A stretch of DNA of 64,000 nucleotides from Fervidobacterium changbaicum (GCF_004117075.1 NZ_CP026721.1:1240001-1304000), one strand, 5' to 3'. Shown: positions 25,988-35,664, counted from the stretch's first letter. The notes: generated from the sequence alone by a model not told the origin. A program made the numbers and translations.

Positions 25988-27331
25988 ACCATATTTTTAT
26001 GTAGGAGGTGTACATTATTAATTTCTCCTGCATGGCTCTTTCTCACCATCCTATCGTAGTTGATGAAGTGTTGGACGAACCTTGTGGAATCTTGTACACC
26101 TACTATCTGTGCCAATTTGTAGAGTGAGGTTTCCTTCAGGTTTGCCTTTTCGATTACCTGTACGTCGGTCAAAATCTCAGATGGTTTTGCATTAGCTACG
26201 ATTTCTCCGTCTGCAAAAACAACAGCCCTGTCTGTGTATTCCATGATTAAGTGCATGTCGTGCGTGATTAGGATTATCGTCTTTCCCATAGAATTTAGCT
26301 GCGCTAAGAATTCCATAATTTCAGAATAATGTTTGAAATCTTGACCTGCGGTTGGTTCGTCGAGGATGATTATTTCAGGGTCAAGTACTAATATTGAGGC
26401 GATTGTGACACGCTTTTTCTGACCATAGCTCAACGCAGAAATAGGCCATTCGAGAAAAGGTTTGAGACCGCATATTTCGGCGACTTCGGAAACTTTGCTT
26501 TTAATTTCATCCTCGGGGACTTTTCTTAATCGCAGTCCAAGGGCTATTTCGTCGTAGATCATAGGTTTTGTAATCATCTGATTGGGATTCTGCATCACAA
26601 ATCCTATAATTTCTGCTCGTTCTTTTATCGTCATATCGTTCAATTTCTTGCCTCTGTACGTTATCGTTCCGGAATCTTCTTTAACGAATCCGCAAAGAAC
26701 TTTCGCAAATGTTGATTTGCCGGCGCCGTTCTTACCTACTATGGAAATCATTTCTCCTTCTTTGATTTCAAGATTTATATTCCTTAAAACAGGCTTGTTC
26801 TTCTCATATGCGAAATTCAAGTTCTCGACTTTCAGTATTGGTTCTGAATCGAAATCTTTATCGTCCAAATCTCGGTCACTACCAGCCTTGAACCAATTCA
26901 CAACCTTTTGCTTTTCGGCTTCCCCTAATTCAAGTGTGTGTATGTAACCAGGTTTAAGGGAAGGTGATACATTGACTCCCGCGTATTTGAGTGCGGAAAC
27001 ATACAGTGGCTCTCTCAAGCCCGCTCCTTTAAGGATATCGCTTGCCATTAGTTCGTGTGGATGCATGTCAGCTATAATTCTACCGTTGTTCAGTACAATC
27101 ACACGGTCCACTTCTATGTGAAGCACGTCTTCGAGTCTATGTTCGACGATGATAACAGTTTTTCCCGTTTTCTTGTGCAGGTCATCGATAATCTCCATTG
27201 CCTTCTTTGCTGTTGCCGGGTCTAAATTTGCTAAAGGCTCATCGAACAGTAAGATATCAACATTGTCCACCAACACACCGGCTATCGTGGTTCTCTGTTT
27301 TTGTCCACCAGATAATTCAAAAGGAGAATGA
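25984..27331 (-). pseudogene. ecfA: Fused double ECF ATPase, 5' part missing
   Basis: The surviving frame begins HSPFELSGGQKQR, that is, at the signature motif of the first ATPase domain; its Walker A and Q-loop (about 130-150 codons) are gone. The second domain is complete: Walker A GKNGAGKST, Q-loop MQNPNQ, signature-like ALSYGQKKR, Walker B IIILDEPTAGQD, THD. The left edge joins the TnpB element directly. I could not find the missing 5' part on the other side of that element, so it was deleted. At its 3' end the frame runs into the IS110 element. Confidence 0.85.
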
Positions 27332-27450
27332 GTGAACCGCCCATGACTGAAGTCACGAGCTTCCTGCTTCACTGACAAGACTTGCTACCAGTGGTACACC
27401 ACCGATAGTAGAGGTCTTGCCTCCACAGGCATCGCCTTCCGGCTCGGGCC
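27332..27450 (-). ncRNA. Predicted reRNA (omega RNA) of TnpB
   Basis: In TnpB elements the guide RNA comes from the 3' end of tnpB and the element's right end; the guide is the flanking host sequence. Here the scaffold would end with the hairpin near 27337-27360 and GGTTCAC, and the guide would be the first bases of the ATPase remnant (minus strand, 27331 downward, TCATTCTCCTTTTGAATTA). The 5' limit is a guess. Confidence 0.5.
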
Positions 27451-28627
27451 GTCCCAGCCCTACGGGTTTATTAATCTCGCTAAGCAGCTTTAGACCTTCT
27501 GCAAGTATATTCCTCGCCGCATTGAAATCTCTGTCGTGTACACTACCACACCTTGGACACTCCCAAACTCTCACACTCAGCTCTTTCACTTCTTCGTTCT
27601 TGTATCCACAATCACTGCATGTTTGTGATGATGGAAAGTTGGGCGATACCTGTATGAATATCCTGCTTCGTCTCTCAGCTTTGTATTTGAGCATTCGCAA
27701 AAATTTCGACCATGATGCATCATGTATGCTCTTTGCAAGCCGTCCGTTCTTTACCAGGTTTTTAACCCTCAGCTCCTCGCAGATAATTACTTGGTTTTCG
27801 TTAATCACCTGCGAGGATAATTCCTCCAGAAAATCATTCCTGATATTTGATATTTTCTGATGCAACTTAGCAAGTTTGATTCTGGCTTTCTCAAAGTTCT
27901 TGCTTTTTACTTTCTTTCTTGATAAATCTTTTTGCAGTTTCTTTAGTTTTTTCTCATATTTAGCAAGCACCTTCGGTGCTTCGACACGATTACCGTTGCT
28001 ATCCACGTGGAAACTTTTAAGTCCAAGGTCGAGTGCAACTGCATAGTTGATTGGCTCTGGTGTTTGGTTTTTGTTATTAACTTTATCAACCTCAACAGCG
28101 ATTGAAACGTAGTAGTGTCCACTGGGAAGTAACGTGACAGTTGCTGTCTTTATCTTACCGTTGAACGTTCTGTGTATTCGTGCTTTAATCCAACCAAGTT
28201 TCGGTAGTCTTATTTTTCCCCAACAGCGGTTCTTGGTCTTATCTTTTGCCATAACTCCGAAATCAATCTGGATGTTGTTGTTTGTAGAATACGTTGTATA
28301 TGAAAACCTGTGTGATTTTTTCTTCTTAAAGTGAGGTTTACCGGATAGACCCTTGAAGAATCTGTTATATGCATTATCCAATCTTATCAATGCATCTTAC
28401 AGAGCAAACTTATCGACTTCCCTAAGCCAAGGATACTGCTCTTTGAGCACACTATTTAGGTGTTTTCTACACTCAGCCTCTGTGGTTGCGAGTTTTTGTT
28501 CTTTATATCTTTCCTCTCTCCAAGCAAGAAAGTAGTTCCACACAAATCTTGTGCAGCCGAATGTTTTGGAAAGTTGCAGTTTTTGTTGCTTGTTTGGATA
28601 TATCCTGTATCTGTACGTGACTATCAA
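27353..28627 (-). pseudogene. tnpB: tnpB with an internal nonsense codon
   Basis: RNA-guided RuvC-like nuclease of about 424 residues. The frame is continuous except for TAA at 28399-28397 (KFAL-stop-DALIRLDNAYNRFF), where CAA (Gln) is the likely ancestor. The catalytic residues are all present downstream: ALDLGLKSF (Asp), IICEELRVKNL (Glu), CGSVHDRDFNAARN (Asp), with zinc finger CSDCG..CPRCG. The C-terminus (GGVPLVASLVSEAGSS) runs into the element end as usual. The 77-residue upstream piece alone cannot work. Confidence 0.88.
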
Positions 28628-28710
28628 CTTAACTTCTCTCCTTATCTTTCCATCTGCAAAGGCACGCCACTACCGATGCTCATTTGTAGGTAAATTAACA
28701 TGCTAAATGT

Positions 28711-28719
28711 ATTATACCA
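28711..28719 (-). promoter_or_regulatory. Extended -10 inside the TnpB element
   Basis: Minus-strand TGG-TATAAT (TATAAT 28716-28711), about 84 bases ahead of the tnpB ATG, with TCGACT about 17 bases upstream as a modest -35. Confidence 0.5.
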
Positions 28720-28888
28720 TCTGTTGTTTGAAAGTCGAAACAAAACGACGATTCTGGTAACATAACTATCTAACATATCAGCTGTTACTCATGTCTGAAG
28801 ACACGAGAGTGTCTTTAGCTTCAATATAAAATCTCCCCAGCCTTCAAGCTGGGGAGAGCATCTTAAAAACTTTTGAAAAAACTTAAGA

Positions 28889-29449
28889 TTATTCTGCTTT
28901 CTTTAAACTGCCTTTCTTTGGTTTTGTTGCAACGTAGGCTATGAGCAGAAGTGTTCCGATGACTCCCGCACTTATAATATTCATTATCATCGCTGTAACT
29001 CCTTGGATGAAAACCTTGTCGGCAGGCTCGGCGTATATAACGATATCAAGTACAGGAGCAACAATTAACCAAGCAATCGCGTTTCCAATTATTTGGAAGA
29101 TATTTACTTTGAGTATGTTTTTACCAGTGAACTCACCTTCTTCGACTTTTGTGAATTTGTAAGCCAAGCCGTATATAAAGCCGGCAAGTCCACTTGCGAT
29201 GACCCAGCTCCACCATGGAGAACCATATTGAATAGCATCGCTAAGTGCGTGACCAATAAACGCAGAAAGTCCGCCAGCTATGGGACCGTAGAGCGTGGCT
29301 ATAAAAAGTGCAAAGCCTTAAGCAGTCATGAAACTCGTTTGAGGAACTGGTGAAGGAATCTTAACGAACATGAACAAGAGCAGAAAGATAGCTGCCCCGA
29401 TACCCGATGCAACAACCGTTGCAGTTGAAAACTTGAAAAGTTTCTTCAT
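28889..29449 (-). pseudogene. ECF S component of the UPF0397 family, nonsense at codon 44
   Basis: ATG 29449 (GAGGAGG upstream) starts MKKLFKFSTATVVASGIGAA, then PSPVPQTSFMTA, then TAA at 29320-29318, and the same frame continues GFALFIATLYGPIAGGLSAF and SPWWSWVIASGLAGF to 28889. The PVPxTS and SPWWSWVIASG blocks are hallmarks of UPF0397 S components. Total 186 codons, the normal length. With the fused ATPase and EcfT that follow on the same strand, this is the first gene of the second ECF operon. Reinitiation after the stop would lose the first membrane helix. Confidence 0.88.
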
Positions 29450-29578
29450 ACTTCCCATCCTCCTCTTCTTGGTTTTCGGAATAGAATCAAAAGTAGAATA
29501 TCCCTTGAATCATGAGATTTAGACATATTTTTGAAACCATTAAACCTTCTAATTTCAACATGAGGTTTTAACATAATC

Positions 29579-29608
29579 ATTATAACACACTATCTCTCAT
29601 TTTCTCAA
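29579..29608 (-). promoter_or_regulatory. Promoter of the second ECF operon
   Basis: Minus-strand TTGAGA (29608-29603), 18 bases, TATAAT (29584-29579). About 130 bases of leader follow before the S-component ATG; no known riboswitch was recognised in it. Confidence 0.7.
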
Positions 29609-29657
29609 ATTTGATTACTCTAATGTTTTTTTAGTTGATTTACTTTTTTTGAACTTG

Positions 29658-29666
29658 TGATAAAAT
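29658..29666 (+). promoter_or_regulatory. Extended -10 of the HEAT-repeat gene
   Basis: TGA-TAAAAT (TAAAAT 29661-29666), about 75 bases upstream of the start, no clear -35. Divergent from the ECF promoter. Confidence 0.45.
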
Positions 29667-29740
29667 TGTAAAGTTGTTCCGTTAATTGTAAGGATAAATC
29701 TGTTCCAAAGTGGGTAGATCCACGAATGGAGATGATTACC

Positions 29741-32700
29741 ATGGTGGATACTGAGAAGCAAGCAAGGGTTAAAGACATACGAACTGTTCAAATAATAGTA
29801 TCTGAAAAAAGTATGGAAAAACTTATATTCGGTAAACCTACGGTTGATTATTTTAAAATCACCAGAGATTTACTAAGAACCTACGGAGGCCTGAAGGTTG
29901 TTGAACAAAGAGTAAACGAGACCGATGCTCAAGTAGTGATTCAAACAGAAGAACAAGCGAACAAAATAGATGGTACTGTGGCATTTCGAGCAGGAGAATA
30001 TCTATACAACTCAAAGTTCACAATAAACCTATCCGAAAAATCAAAGGTCCAAGTTCCAACTTTCGAATTTGAGGCTTGTATTCTGGAGATACTGGCATAT
30101 GTGAAAGGAAATGAGGTCCTTTTAGCGGTTTTAAAAGAGAAGGATCTTAACAGAAAAAAGGCTTCAGTGAAAGCTATTGGGAATTTGAGTGATCCAAAAT
30201 TCATCTCTGCCTTAGTTGAACTACTACCTAATTCGCCTCCTTGTCTGAGAAAGTTAATTATCGAATCGCTCGGAAAAATAAGAGATCCAAGGGTAATCCC
30301 GCCACTCGCTTTATCACTGAAAGACGAAGATCCAGTCGTTCGTGATACTGCTAAGATCACTCTTTTTAATGCACTCCGTTCAGGCCTTCCGGTTGATAAA
30401 ACTGTATATTCGCTGTTAGAGGATAAAAAACCCTGTGTTCGTTCTGCGATCGTTGATATTTTAGCAAACGTGCACAGCGACATCGTTGTTGAACCACTAA
30501 TTAAAGCACTGAACGATGAAAATCCGAATATTAGGCTACGTTCCGTGCAAGCGTTGGAGAAATTGAAGGATCAAAGGGCTGTTGAACCTATATCGAAGCT
30601 ACTATCAGACAAGGATCCCACAATTAGGCTTTCCGCCGCTCAGGCAATCGGAACAATTGGACACGAAAAGGCTGTTGAGATGCTCTCTGCCGCTGTTAAC
30701 GATAGTGAATGGAAAGTTAGAAAGAGCGTTGCAGAGGCCCTTGGTAAGACGAATGATCCCAAGACCACTCCTTACCTTGTGGAACTAATCAAAGATCAAT
30801 CACCAGATGTAAGAAGAGCAGCGGTTGAAGCACTTCAATTTGTTGGAGATGAAACCTCTGTAAAGGCACTTATTGAGGCTCTGAGAGATGAAGATTCGTG
30901 GATAAGAATGTCTGCAGCTGAATTATTGGGGAAAATAGGAAGTTCAGAAGCTGTAGAAAGCCTCATTGAAGCTCTCCAGGATCCTTCTCCGAACGTTAGA
31001 AGGGCAGCAGCTGAGGCTCTTGGTCGGATAGGTGATGAGCGTTCTTTAGAACCTCTTATGGAAAAACTAAATGATGATTTCACAAAAGTAAGGGAAGCAG
31101 CTGCAGAGGCTCTTGGCAAACTACACGACATCCGAGCTTCATCTTCACTTATCGACGTATTGGAAAACCACAGTGAGGAGGATCCAGTAAAAGAGGCTTC
31201 AATAAGGGCTCTTGGAAATATAAGAGATTTTGAATCAGTTGATATAATCGTAACCATGGTAAATGATGAAAATCCCAATATACGAAAAGCAGTAGTTGAA
31301 GCACTTGGGAAGATAGGTGATGTGAGGACTCTGAATTTACTCGTCAGTATAGCTACTGATAGCAATGAAGAACTTTCGGTAAGAAAGACTGCAATTGAGG
31401 CACTTGGCCAGATAGGCGATGAGCAAGCCGTTTACCCCCTTATCGAATTTCTCAATAGTGACGATCCAGATTTGAGAAAATCAGCGGCTTGGGCACTCGG
31501 AGAGATTGGGAGCCTTGGAGCTGTTGAACATTTGGTTGGGATGGTCCAAGACAGAGACATCAACGTGAAAATTGCCGTAGTAGAAGCGCTGGGAAAGATA
31601 AAAGACAAAAGATCTGCAGATGTTATCATCCTGTTGTTGAAAGATAAAGAAGCTGAAGTAAGAAAAGTAGCTATTCAAACTCTCGGACAAATCGGAGATA
31701 ACACAAAAATTGATTATCTTATTCAATCACTGAAGGATCCTTCTGCCAATGTTAGAAAAGCTGCAGCAGAAGCCCTTGGTTCAATGGGAAATGCAGAGGC
31801 GATAAGTGCGCTTTTGGAAACGTTGAAAGATGAAGATAAAGACGTAAGGATGGCTGCTATGGATGCGCTCACTAAGATAGGAGGTTCGAAAGTTTTAGAG
31901 CAACTGCTGATTTTGACAATTAAAGGTAATGAGATAACTACTAAGTATCAAGAATCTCAGACTCGTGACAGAGTAACAGGTGCCATCGGAGACCTGATGG
32001 ATACGGTTCCCACAATCCTTGGATTAGGAACTCCACAAACACAGAAAAGAAGTTCTAAAAATACTGCTGATCAGAAAGAGACGGATGTCGAGATTTTGAT
32101 ACATATGGTTTCTGATGAAGATTTAGACATCGATCTGCGTCAAAGGGCTGTTGTTGTCCTTGGTGAGACAAGGGCACAGAAAGCTGTGGAAGCATTAACG
32201 AAAATGCTTAATGACAAGAACGAATCGTTGCGGGAGTCGGCAGCAATCTCGTTAGGAAAGATAAGGGACCGAAGCGCTTTACAGAGTCTAGGTATGTTAC
32301 TGAATGATAAATCTTCGGATGTAAAAAAGGCTGCAATTTGGGCGATTGGCGAGATAGGTGTTATAGAAGCTCTAGAATATCTTAAGAAAGCTTTGAAAGA
32401 TAGCGACTGGACTATTCGCGATGCTGTCGTTAAAGCGCTTCGGAGTGTTTGGCAACAAAACATTCAAGGAGCTTTTGAACTTATAGCTCAAGCAATAAGA
32501 GATGTAGATTACCACGTAAGAAACAGTGCGAAGATAGAACTACAGATAGCTGCTAAGTCAGGATGCAATATAACAGATATTCTCACCAAACTTTTGAAGG
32601 ATAGAGACCTCTTCGTAAGGCTTGGAGCTGCTGAAATACTTGGATACACAAAAGATCCAAAAGCTGTTGACGCTCTTATTGAAACTTTAAAGAGCGTAGA

Positions 32701-34438
32701 CACTGCGGTTCGAAAAATGGCTATAGAATCGTTAGGCAAAATTGGGGAACCAGATTCAGTCGCTGAATTGTCGAAATTAGTTAATGACAGAGATTTTGGT
32801 GTGCGTTTGGCATTAGTTAAGACTTTGGCGAGCATACAGCACGAGAATACAATAGAACCACTCACAAGAATGCTTAGTGACCAAAGTGATGAAATTCGCT
32901 CGATGGCTGTTCAAGCACTTGGAAAATTTAAGGACGAACGAGTAATTAATGCAGTTGGAGAACTCCTGAAAGACGAAAATGTGCAAATACGTTCTTCGGT
33001 GGTACAAGCACTTGACAATATTGGAGGAAAGGAAGTTTTGCAATTGTTAAGTACAGCAACAGCGGATAATGATTGGAGGATTAGAAAGGCTGCTATAGAA
33101 GCTATCAAGAGGATAGCTGAGAAAGAAGGAATAGCCGATCAGAGAATAATAACCGAAATTGTAAATCTACTTAAAGATCAAAATTCGACAGTGAGAAAAG
33201 CAGCAGCTGAAACACTCTATTCTATAGGTAATCTTGAAGTTCCTGGCATTGTTGAAGCCTTTCTCGATGCTCTAAACGATGAAGATTCTTGGGTACGGTT
33301 AGCAAGTGTTCAAGCCCTTGGAAAATTTGGTGGTTGGTCAGTTGTAGACCATTTAATAAGTGCCTTAAAAGATTCTGCATCTTACGTAAGAAGAGCTGCT
33401 GCAGAGGCATTGGGGAGGATAGGTGACTTGCGATCTACACAGGCGTTAATGGAGACATTGAAGGACACAGATTGGAAAGTTCGTAAAGCTGCCACGGAAG
33501 CTCTCGGAATGATAAGCGATGAAACAACAGTTGAAGCACTTGCTGACATCCTCAACGACGAAAACACTGAAGTCAAAATTACTGTTTTGGAAGTTCTAGG
33601 AGAATTAGCAGACTCTTCAATACTTGACAGAGTAGCAACGGCGCTTAGTGACAAAGATCCAGAAGTAAGAAAAAAGGCAGTCGAAACAATTTGGAAACTA
33701 GGTACACCTGAAGCCGTTAAGTTCTTAATTAAAGCTTTAAAAGATCATGACGCCGAGGTAAGAATCAAAGCTCAGGAAGGAATCCTCCGTGTCAGTGATT
33801 TCAGTGTGCTCGGGCATGTTAACGAGTTGTTGAAAGATGATGACCCAAACGTAAGATGGCTGGCAGTACAAGTATTGAAGAAAATAGGTGGGGCATCTGT
33901 GGTCAAACCATTGGTGAAAGCGACGCAGGATCCCGTTTTCAGTGTACGGTGGTTTGCTGTTGAAGCACTTGGTGAAATTGGGAATCAAAAAGCAATTCTA
34001 AATTTGTCTGAACTATTGGAAGATAAAGACTACACAATACGCAGGTCTGCTGCAGAGGCAATTGGAAGAATTGGAGGCAAGCAGGCGTTCGAAGTTTTAA
34101 TTGAAGCGTCAGGCAACAAAAATCCAGAAGTAAGGGAAGGTGCTGTTTGGGGATTAATGAAATTGGCAGTATACGAATCGGAAAAGGTTGTTGAGATCCT
34201 TGAGAAGATGACAGACGATGTGAACCAAAATGTTAAAAAGTCAGCAATAAAAGCTCTCACCAGTATGAGAAGTAAAGAAGCCTTCAAAATTATTATAGAA
34301 AAACTGAAAAGTCAAGATGCAGATACAAGAAAAATTGTATCAGAGGCACTTGAAGAAGTCACCGGAGAAAAATTCGGCCAAGATTATGAAAGCTGGTTAA
34401 ACTGGTTAAAAGATAGCGGACTATACTTAGATGAATAA
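29741..34438 (+). CDS. Giant HEAT-repeat (PBS-lyase type) protein
   Basis: 1565 residues. After an N-terminal domain of about 100 residues (RTVQIIVSEKSMEKLIFGKP..) the protein is an almost unbroken series of about 31-residue helical repeats with consensus DxxxxVRxAAxEALGxIGDxxAVxxLIxxLxD, over 40 copies by rough count. One break near residues 740-800 is a polar linker (TPQTQKRSSKNTADQKETD). No signal peptide, membrane segment or enzyme motif, so it should be a cytoplasmic solenoid scaffold. HEAT arrays of this kind bind proteins or nucleic acids. ATG 29741 has GGAG nine bases upstream; ATG 29726 is the alternative. Confidence 0.85.
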   Translation: MVDTEKQARVKDIRTVQIIVSEKSMEKLIFGKPTVDYFKITRDLLRTYGGLKVVEQRVNETDAQVVIQTEEQANKIDGTVAFRAGEYLYNSKFTINLSEKSKVQVPTFEFEACILEILAYVKGNEVLLAVLKEKDLNRKKASVKAIGNLSDPKFISALVELLPNSPPCLRKLIIESLGKIRDPRVIPPLALSLKDEDPVVRDTAKITLFNALRSGLPVDKTVYSLLEDKKPCVRSAIVDILANVHSDIVVEPLIKALNDENPNIRLRSVQALEKLKDQRAVEPISKLLSDKDPTIRLSAAQAIGTIGHEKAVEMLSAAVNDSEWKVRKSVAEALGKTNDPKTTPYLVELIKDQSPDVRRAAVEALQFVGDETSVKALIEALRDEDSWIRMSAAELLGKIGSSEAVESLIEALQDPSPNVRRAAAEALGRIGDERSLEPLMEKLNDDFTKVREAAAEALGKLHDIRASSSLIDVLENHSEEDPVKEASIRALGNIRDFESVDIIVTMVNDENPNIRKAVVEALGKIGDVRTLNLLVSIATDSNEELSVRKTAIEALGQIGDEQAVYPLIEFLNSDDPDLRKSAAWALGEIGSLGAVEHLVGMVQDRDINVKIAVVEALGKIKDKRSADVIILLLKDKEAEVRKVAIQTLGQIGDNTKIDYLIQSLKDPSANVRKAAAEALGSMGNAEAISALLETLKDEDKDVRMAAMDALTKIGGSKVLEQLLILTIKGNEITTKYQESQTRDRVTGAIGDLMDTVPTILGLGTPQTQKRSSKNTADQKETDVEILIHMVSDEDLDIDLRQRAVVVLGETRAQKAVEALTKMLNDKNESLRESAAISLGKIRDRSALQSLGMLLNDKSSDVKKAAIWAIGEIGVIEALEYLKKALKDSDWTIRDAVVKALRSVWQQNIQGAFELIAQAIRDVDYHVRNSAKIELQIAAKSGCNITDILTKLLKDRDLFVRLGAAEILGYTKDPKAVDALIETLKSVDTAVRKMAIESLGKIGEPDSVAELSKLVNDRDFGVRLALVKTLASIQHENTIEPLTRMLSDQSDEIRSMAVQALGKFKDERVINAVGELLKDENVQIRSSVVQALDNIGGKEVLQLLSTATADNDWRIRKAAIEAIKRIAEKEGIADQRIITEIVNLLKDQNSTVRKAAAETLYSIGNLEVPGIVEAFLDALNDEDSWVRLASVQALGKFGGWSVVDHLISALKDSASYVRRAAAEALGRIGDLRSTQALMETLKDTDWKVRKAATEALGMISDETTVEALADILNDENTEVKITVLEVLGELADSSILDRVATALSDKDPEVRKKAVETIWKLGTPEAVKFLIKALKDHDAEVRIKAQEGILRVSDFSVLGHVNELLKDDDPNVRWLAVQVLKKIGGASVVKPLVKATQDPVFSVRWFAVEALGEIGNQKAILNLSELLEDKDYTIRRSAAEAIGRIGGKQAFEVLIEASGNKNPEVREGAVWGLMKLAVYESEKVVEILEKMTDDVNQNVKKSAIKALTSMRSKEAFKIIIEKLKSQDADTRKIVSEALEEVTGEKFGQDYESWLNWLKDSGLYLDE

Positions 34439-34459
34439 TGCCTTTCAAATCCTAGAAAA

Positions 34460-34490
34460 ACAAAAGGGCCGATTTGGCCCTTTTGTTTAA
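34460..34490. terminator. Bidirectional terminator
   Basis: ACAAAAGGGCC (34460-34470), loop GATTT, GGCCCTTTTGT (34476-34486), with T-rich sequence on both outer sides. It ends the HEAT-repeat gene and the convergent reductase gene. Confidence 0.9.
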
Positions 34491-34523
34491 CATTTATGCA
34501 GATTGCATAGTTATTGTCAAAAC

Positions 34524-35450
34524 TCAGGGAATCATATTCCCAGCAGAAATATAAAGGCTGTACCATTCTTCTCTTGTTAGTTCAACCTCTGTAGCTTGTG
34601 CAATTTTTCTAAGTCTTTCAGGGTTTGTTGTTCCAACTATCGGCTGTATTTTAGCAGGATGTCTCAAAATCCAAGCGATGGCGATTGCTTCCTTTGAAAC
34701 ACTGTATTTCTGTGCCAAGTACTCTAATTTTAAGTTCAAGTCTGGGAATAGTGGGTTGTCTATGAACGTGCCTTGTATGTTCCCGTATTCGTTTCCATAC
34801 TGGAATGGCGACCAAGCTTGGATTGTTATACCTTTCAGTCTGCAGTACTCAAGCACGTTTCCATCTCTGTTTATAGATTGATGGAACTTTGTGTTCGTGA
34901 AGATACCTGAGTCTATCATTCCCGTGTTTGTGAGACTTAGCTGGAGTTGGTTAGTTAATAATTTGTGTTGCACCGCACTACTGAGCAGTTCGATTTGCAT
35001 AGAATTGAAATTGCTCACACCGAAGTATCTAACGTATCCTTTTGAATGCACGTAGCCGAACGCTTCGGCAATTTCTTCAGGTTCCATGAGTGTATCCGGC
35101 CTGTGCAAAAGCAAAACGTCGATGTAATCTGTATCCAGCCTTTTGAGCGCGTTTTCGACTGATGAGATAATATGTTCTTTTGATAGGTCGTAAAAACCAC
35201 TCCTGATACCGCATTTTGTTTGGATTATCACTTTGTCCCTTGGAATTTTGAGATTTTTCAACGCTTGTGCGAATACTTCTTCAGATCTTCCACCACCGTA
35301 TATATCCGCATGGTCAAAAAAGTCGATACCAAGCTCTAAGGAGGTAGCAATTAACCTTTCCACATCTGAAATAGGCTTATCCCAGATTCGCATACACCCA
35401 AGTCCGACAACAGGAACGTCGAGTTCGTTGCCGAGTTTCATACGCATCAT
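34524..35450 (-). CDS. Aldo/keto reductase (YdhF-like)
   Basis: 308 residues, NADPH-dependent reductase on a TIM barrel. The catalytic tetrad is present: Asp and Tyr in DHADIYGGG near 46, Lys in IQTKCGI near 78, His in LLLHRPD near 115. The cofactor end GTTNPERL is near 273. The layout, including the length and LEYCRLKGITIQAWSPFQYG, fits the YdhF group. AGGAGG precedes ATG. The substrate is unknown. Confidence 0.9.
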   Translation of the reverse strand: MMRMKLGNELDVPVVGLGCMRIWDKPISDVERLIATSLELGIDFFDHADIYGGGRSEEVFAQALKNLKIPRDKVIIQTKCGIRSGFYDLSKEHIISSVENALKRLDTDYIDVLLLHRPDTLMEPEEIAEAFGYVHSKGYVRYFGVSNFNSMQIELLSSAVQHKLLTNQLQLSLTNTGMIDSGIFTNTKFHQSINRDGNVLEYCRLKGITIQAWSPFQYGNEYGNIQGTFIDNPLFPDLNLKLEYLAQKYSVSKEAIAIAWILRHPAKIQPIVGTTNPERLRKIAQATEVELTREEWYSLYISAGNMIP

Positions 35451-35486
35451 ACCTTTTCACCTCCTAGTTTTTGTAATCAATTTAAA

Positions 35487-35495
35487 ATTATACCA
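35487..35495 (-). promoter_or_regulatory. Extended -10 of the aldo/keto reductase gene
   Basis: Minus-strand TGG-TATAAT (TATAAT 35492-35487), about 40 bases before the ATG. Confidence 0.55.
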
Positions 35496-35644
35496 TGTGG
35501 AACAGTTACAGTTTCCAGTTGGAAAAAGACAATTATCGTCTTAAATTTGGCTTTCAGAGTTTCATTTTTTCTGAATTAATCAGTTATTTGCTCATTCTCT
35601 CTTTCTGAAACTCTTATAACTTCACCTATTTGTTGAGAAGTTTA

Positions 35645-35664
35645 TGGTATAATAATGTATACCA
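35645..35664 (+). promoter_or_regulatory. Promoter of addAB within a perfect inverted repeat
   Basis: TGG-TATAAT extended -10 (TATAAT 35648-35653) forms the left arm of TGGTATA-N6-TATACCA (35645-35664). Because TGGTATAAT is common upstream of genes here, the right arm TATACCA may be a repressor half-site or a divergent -10. Confidence 0.5.

Larger units (their letters stand above)
27332..28860 (-). mobile_element. IS200/IS605-group element carrying only tnpB (IS1341-like)
   Basis: No tnpA. The tnpB end has the subterminal hairpin TGACT/AGTCA within CCGCCCATGACTGAAGTCACG and probably stops at TTCAC (minus strand, 27336-27332). The other end has a perfect 10-bp hairpin TCTCCCCAGC (28832-28841) / GCTGGGGAGA (28848-28857). 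The outer limit on that side is approximate. It lies between the ECF S gene and the ECF ATPase. Confidence 0.8.

Noticed and set aside
24678-26004. Plus-strand open frames opposite the IS110 transposase and bridge-RNA region
   Set aside because: Antisense shadows of a well-supported transposase and structured RNA.
29941-34287. Many minus-strand open frames opposite the HEAT-repeat gene
   Set aside because: They repeat in register with the 31-residue repeat of the plus-strand gene and are Ser/Leu/Phe-rich shadows.
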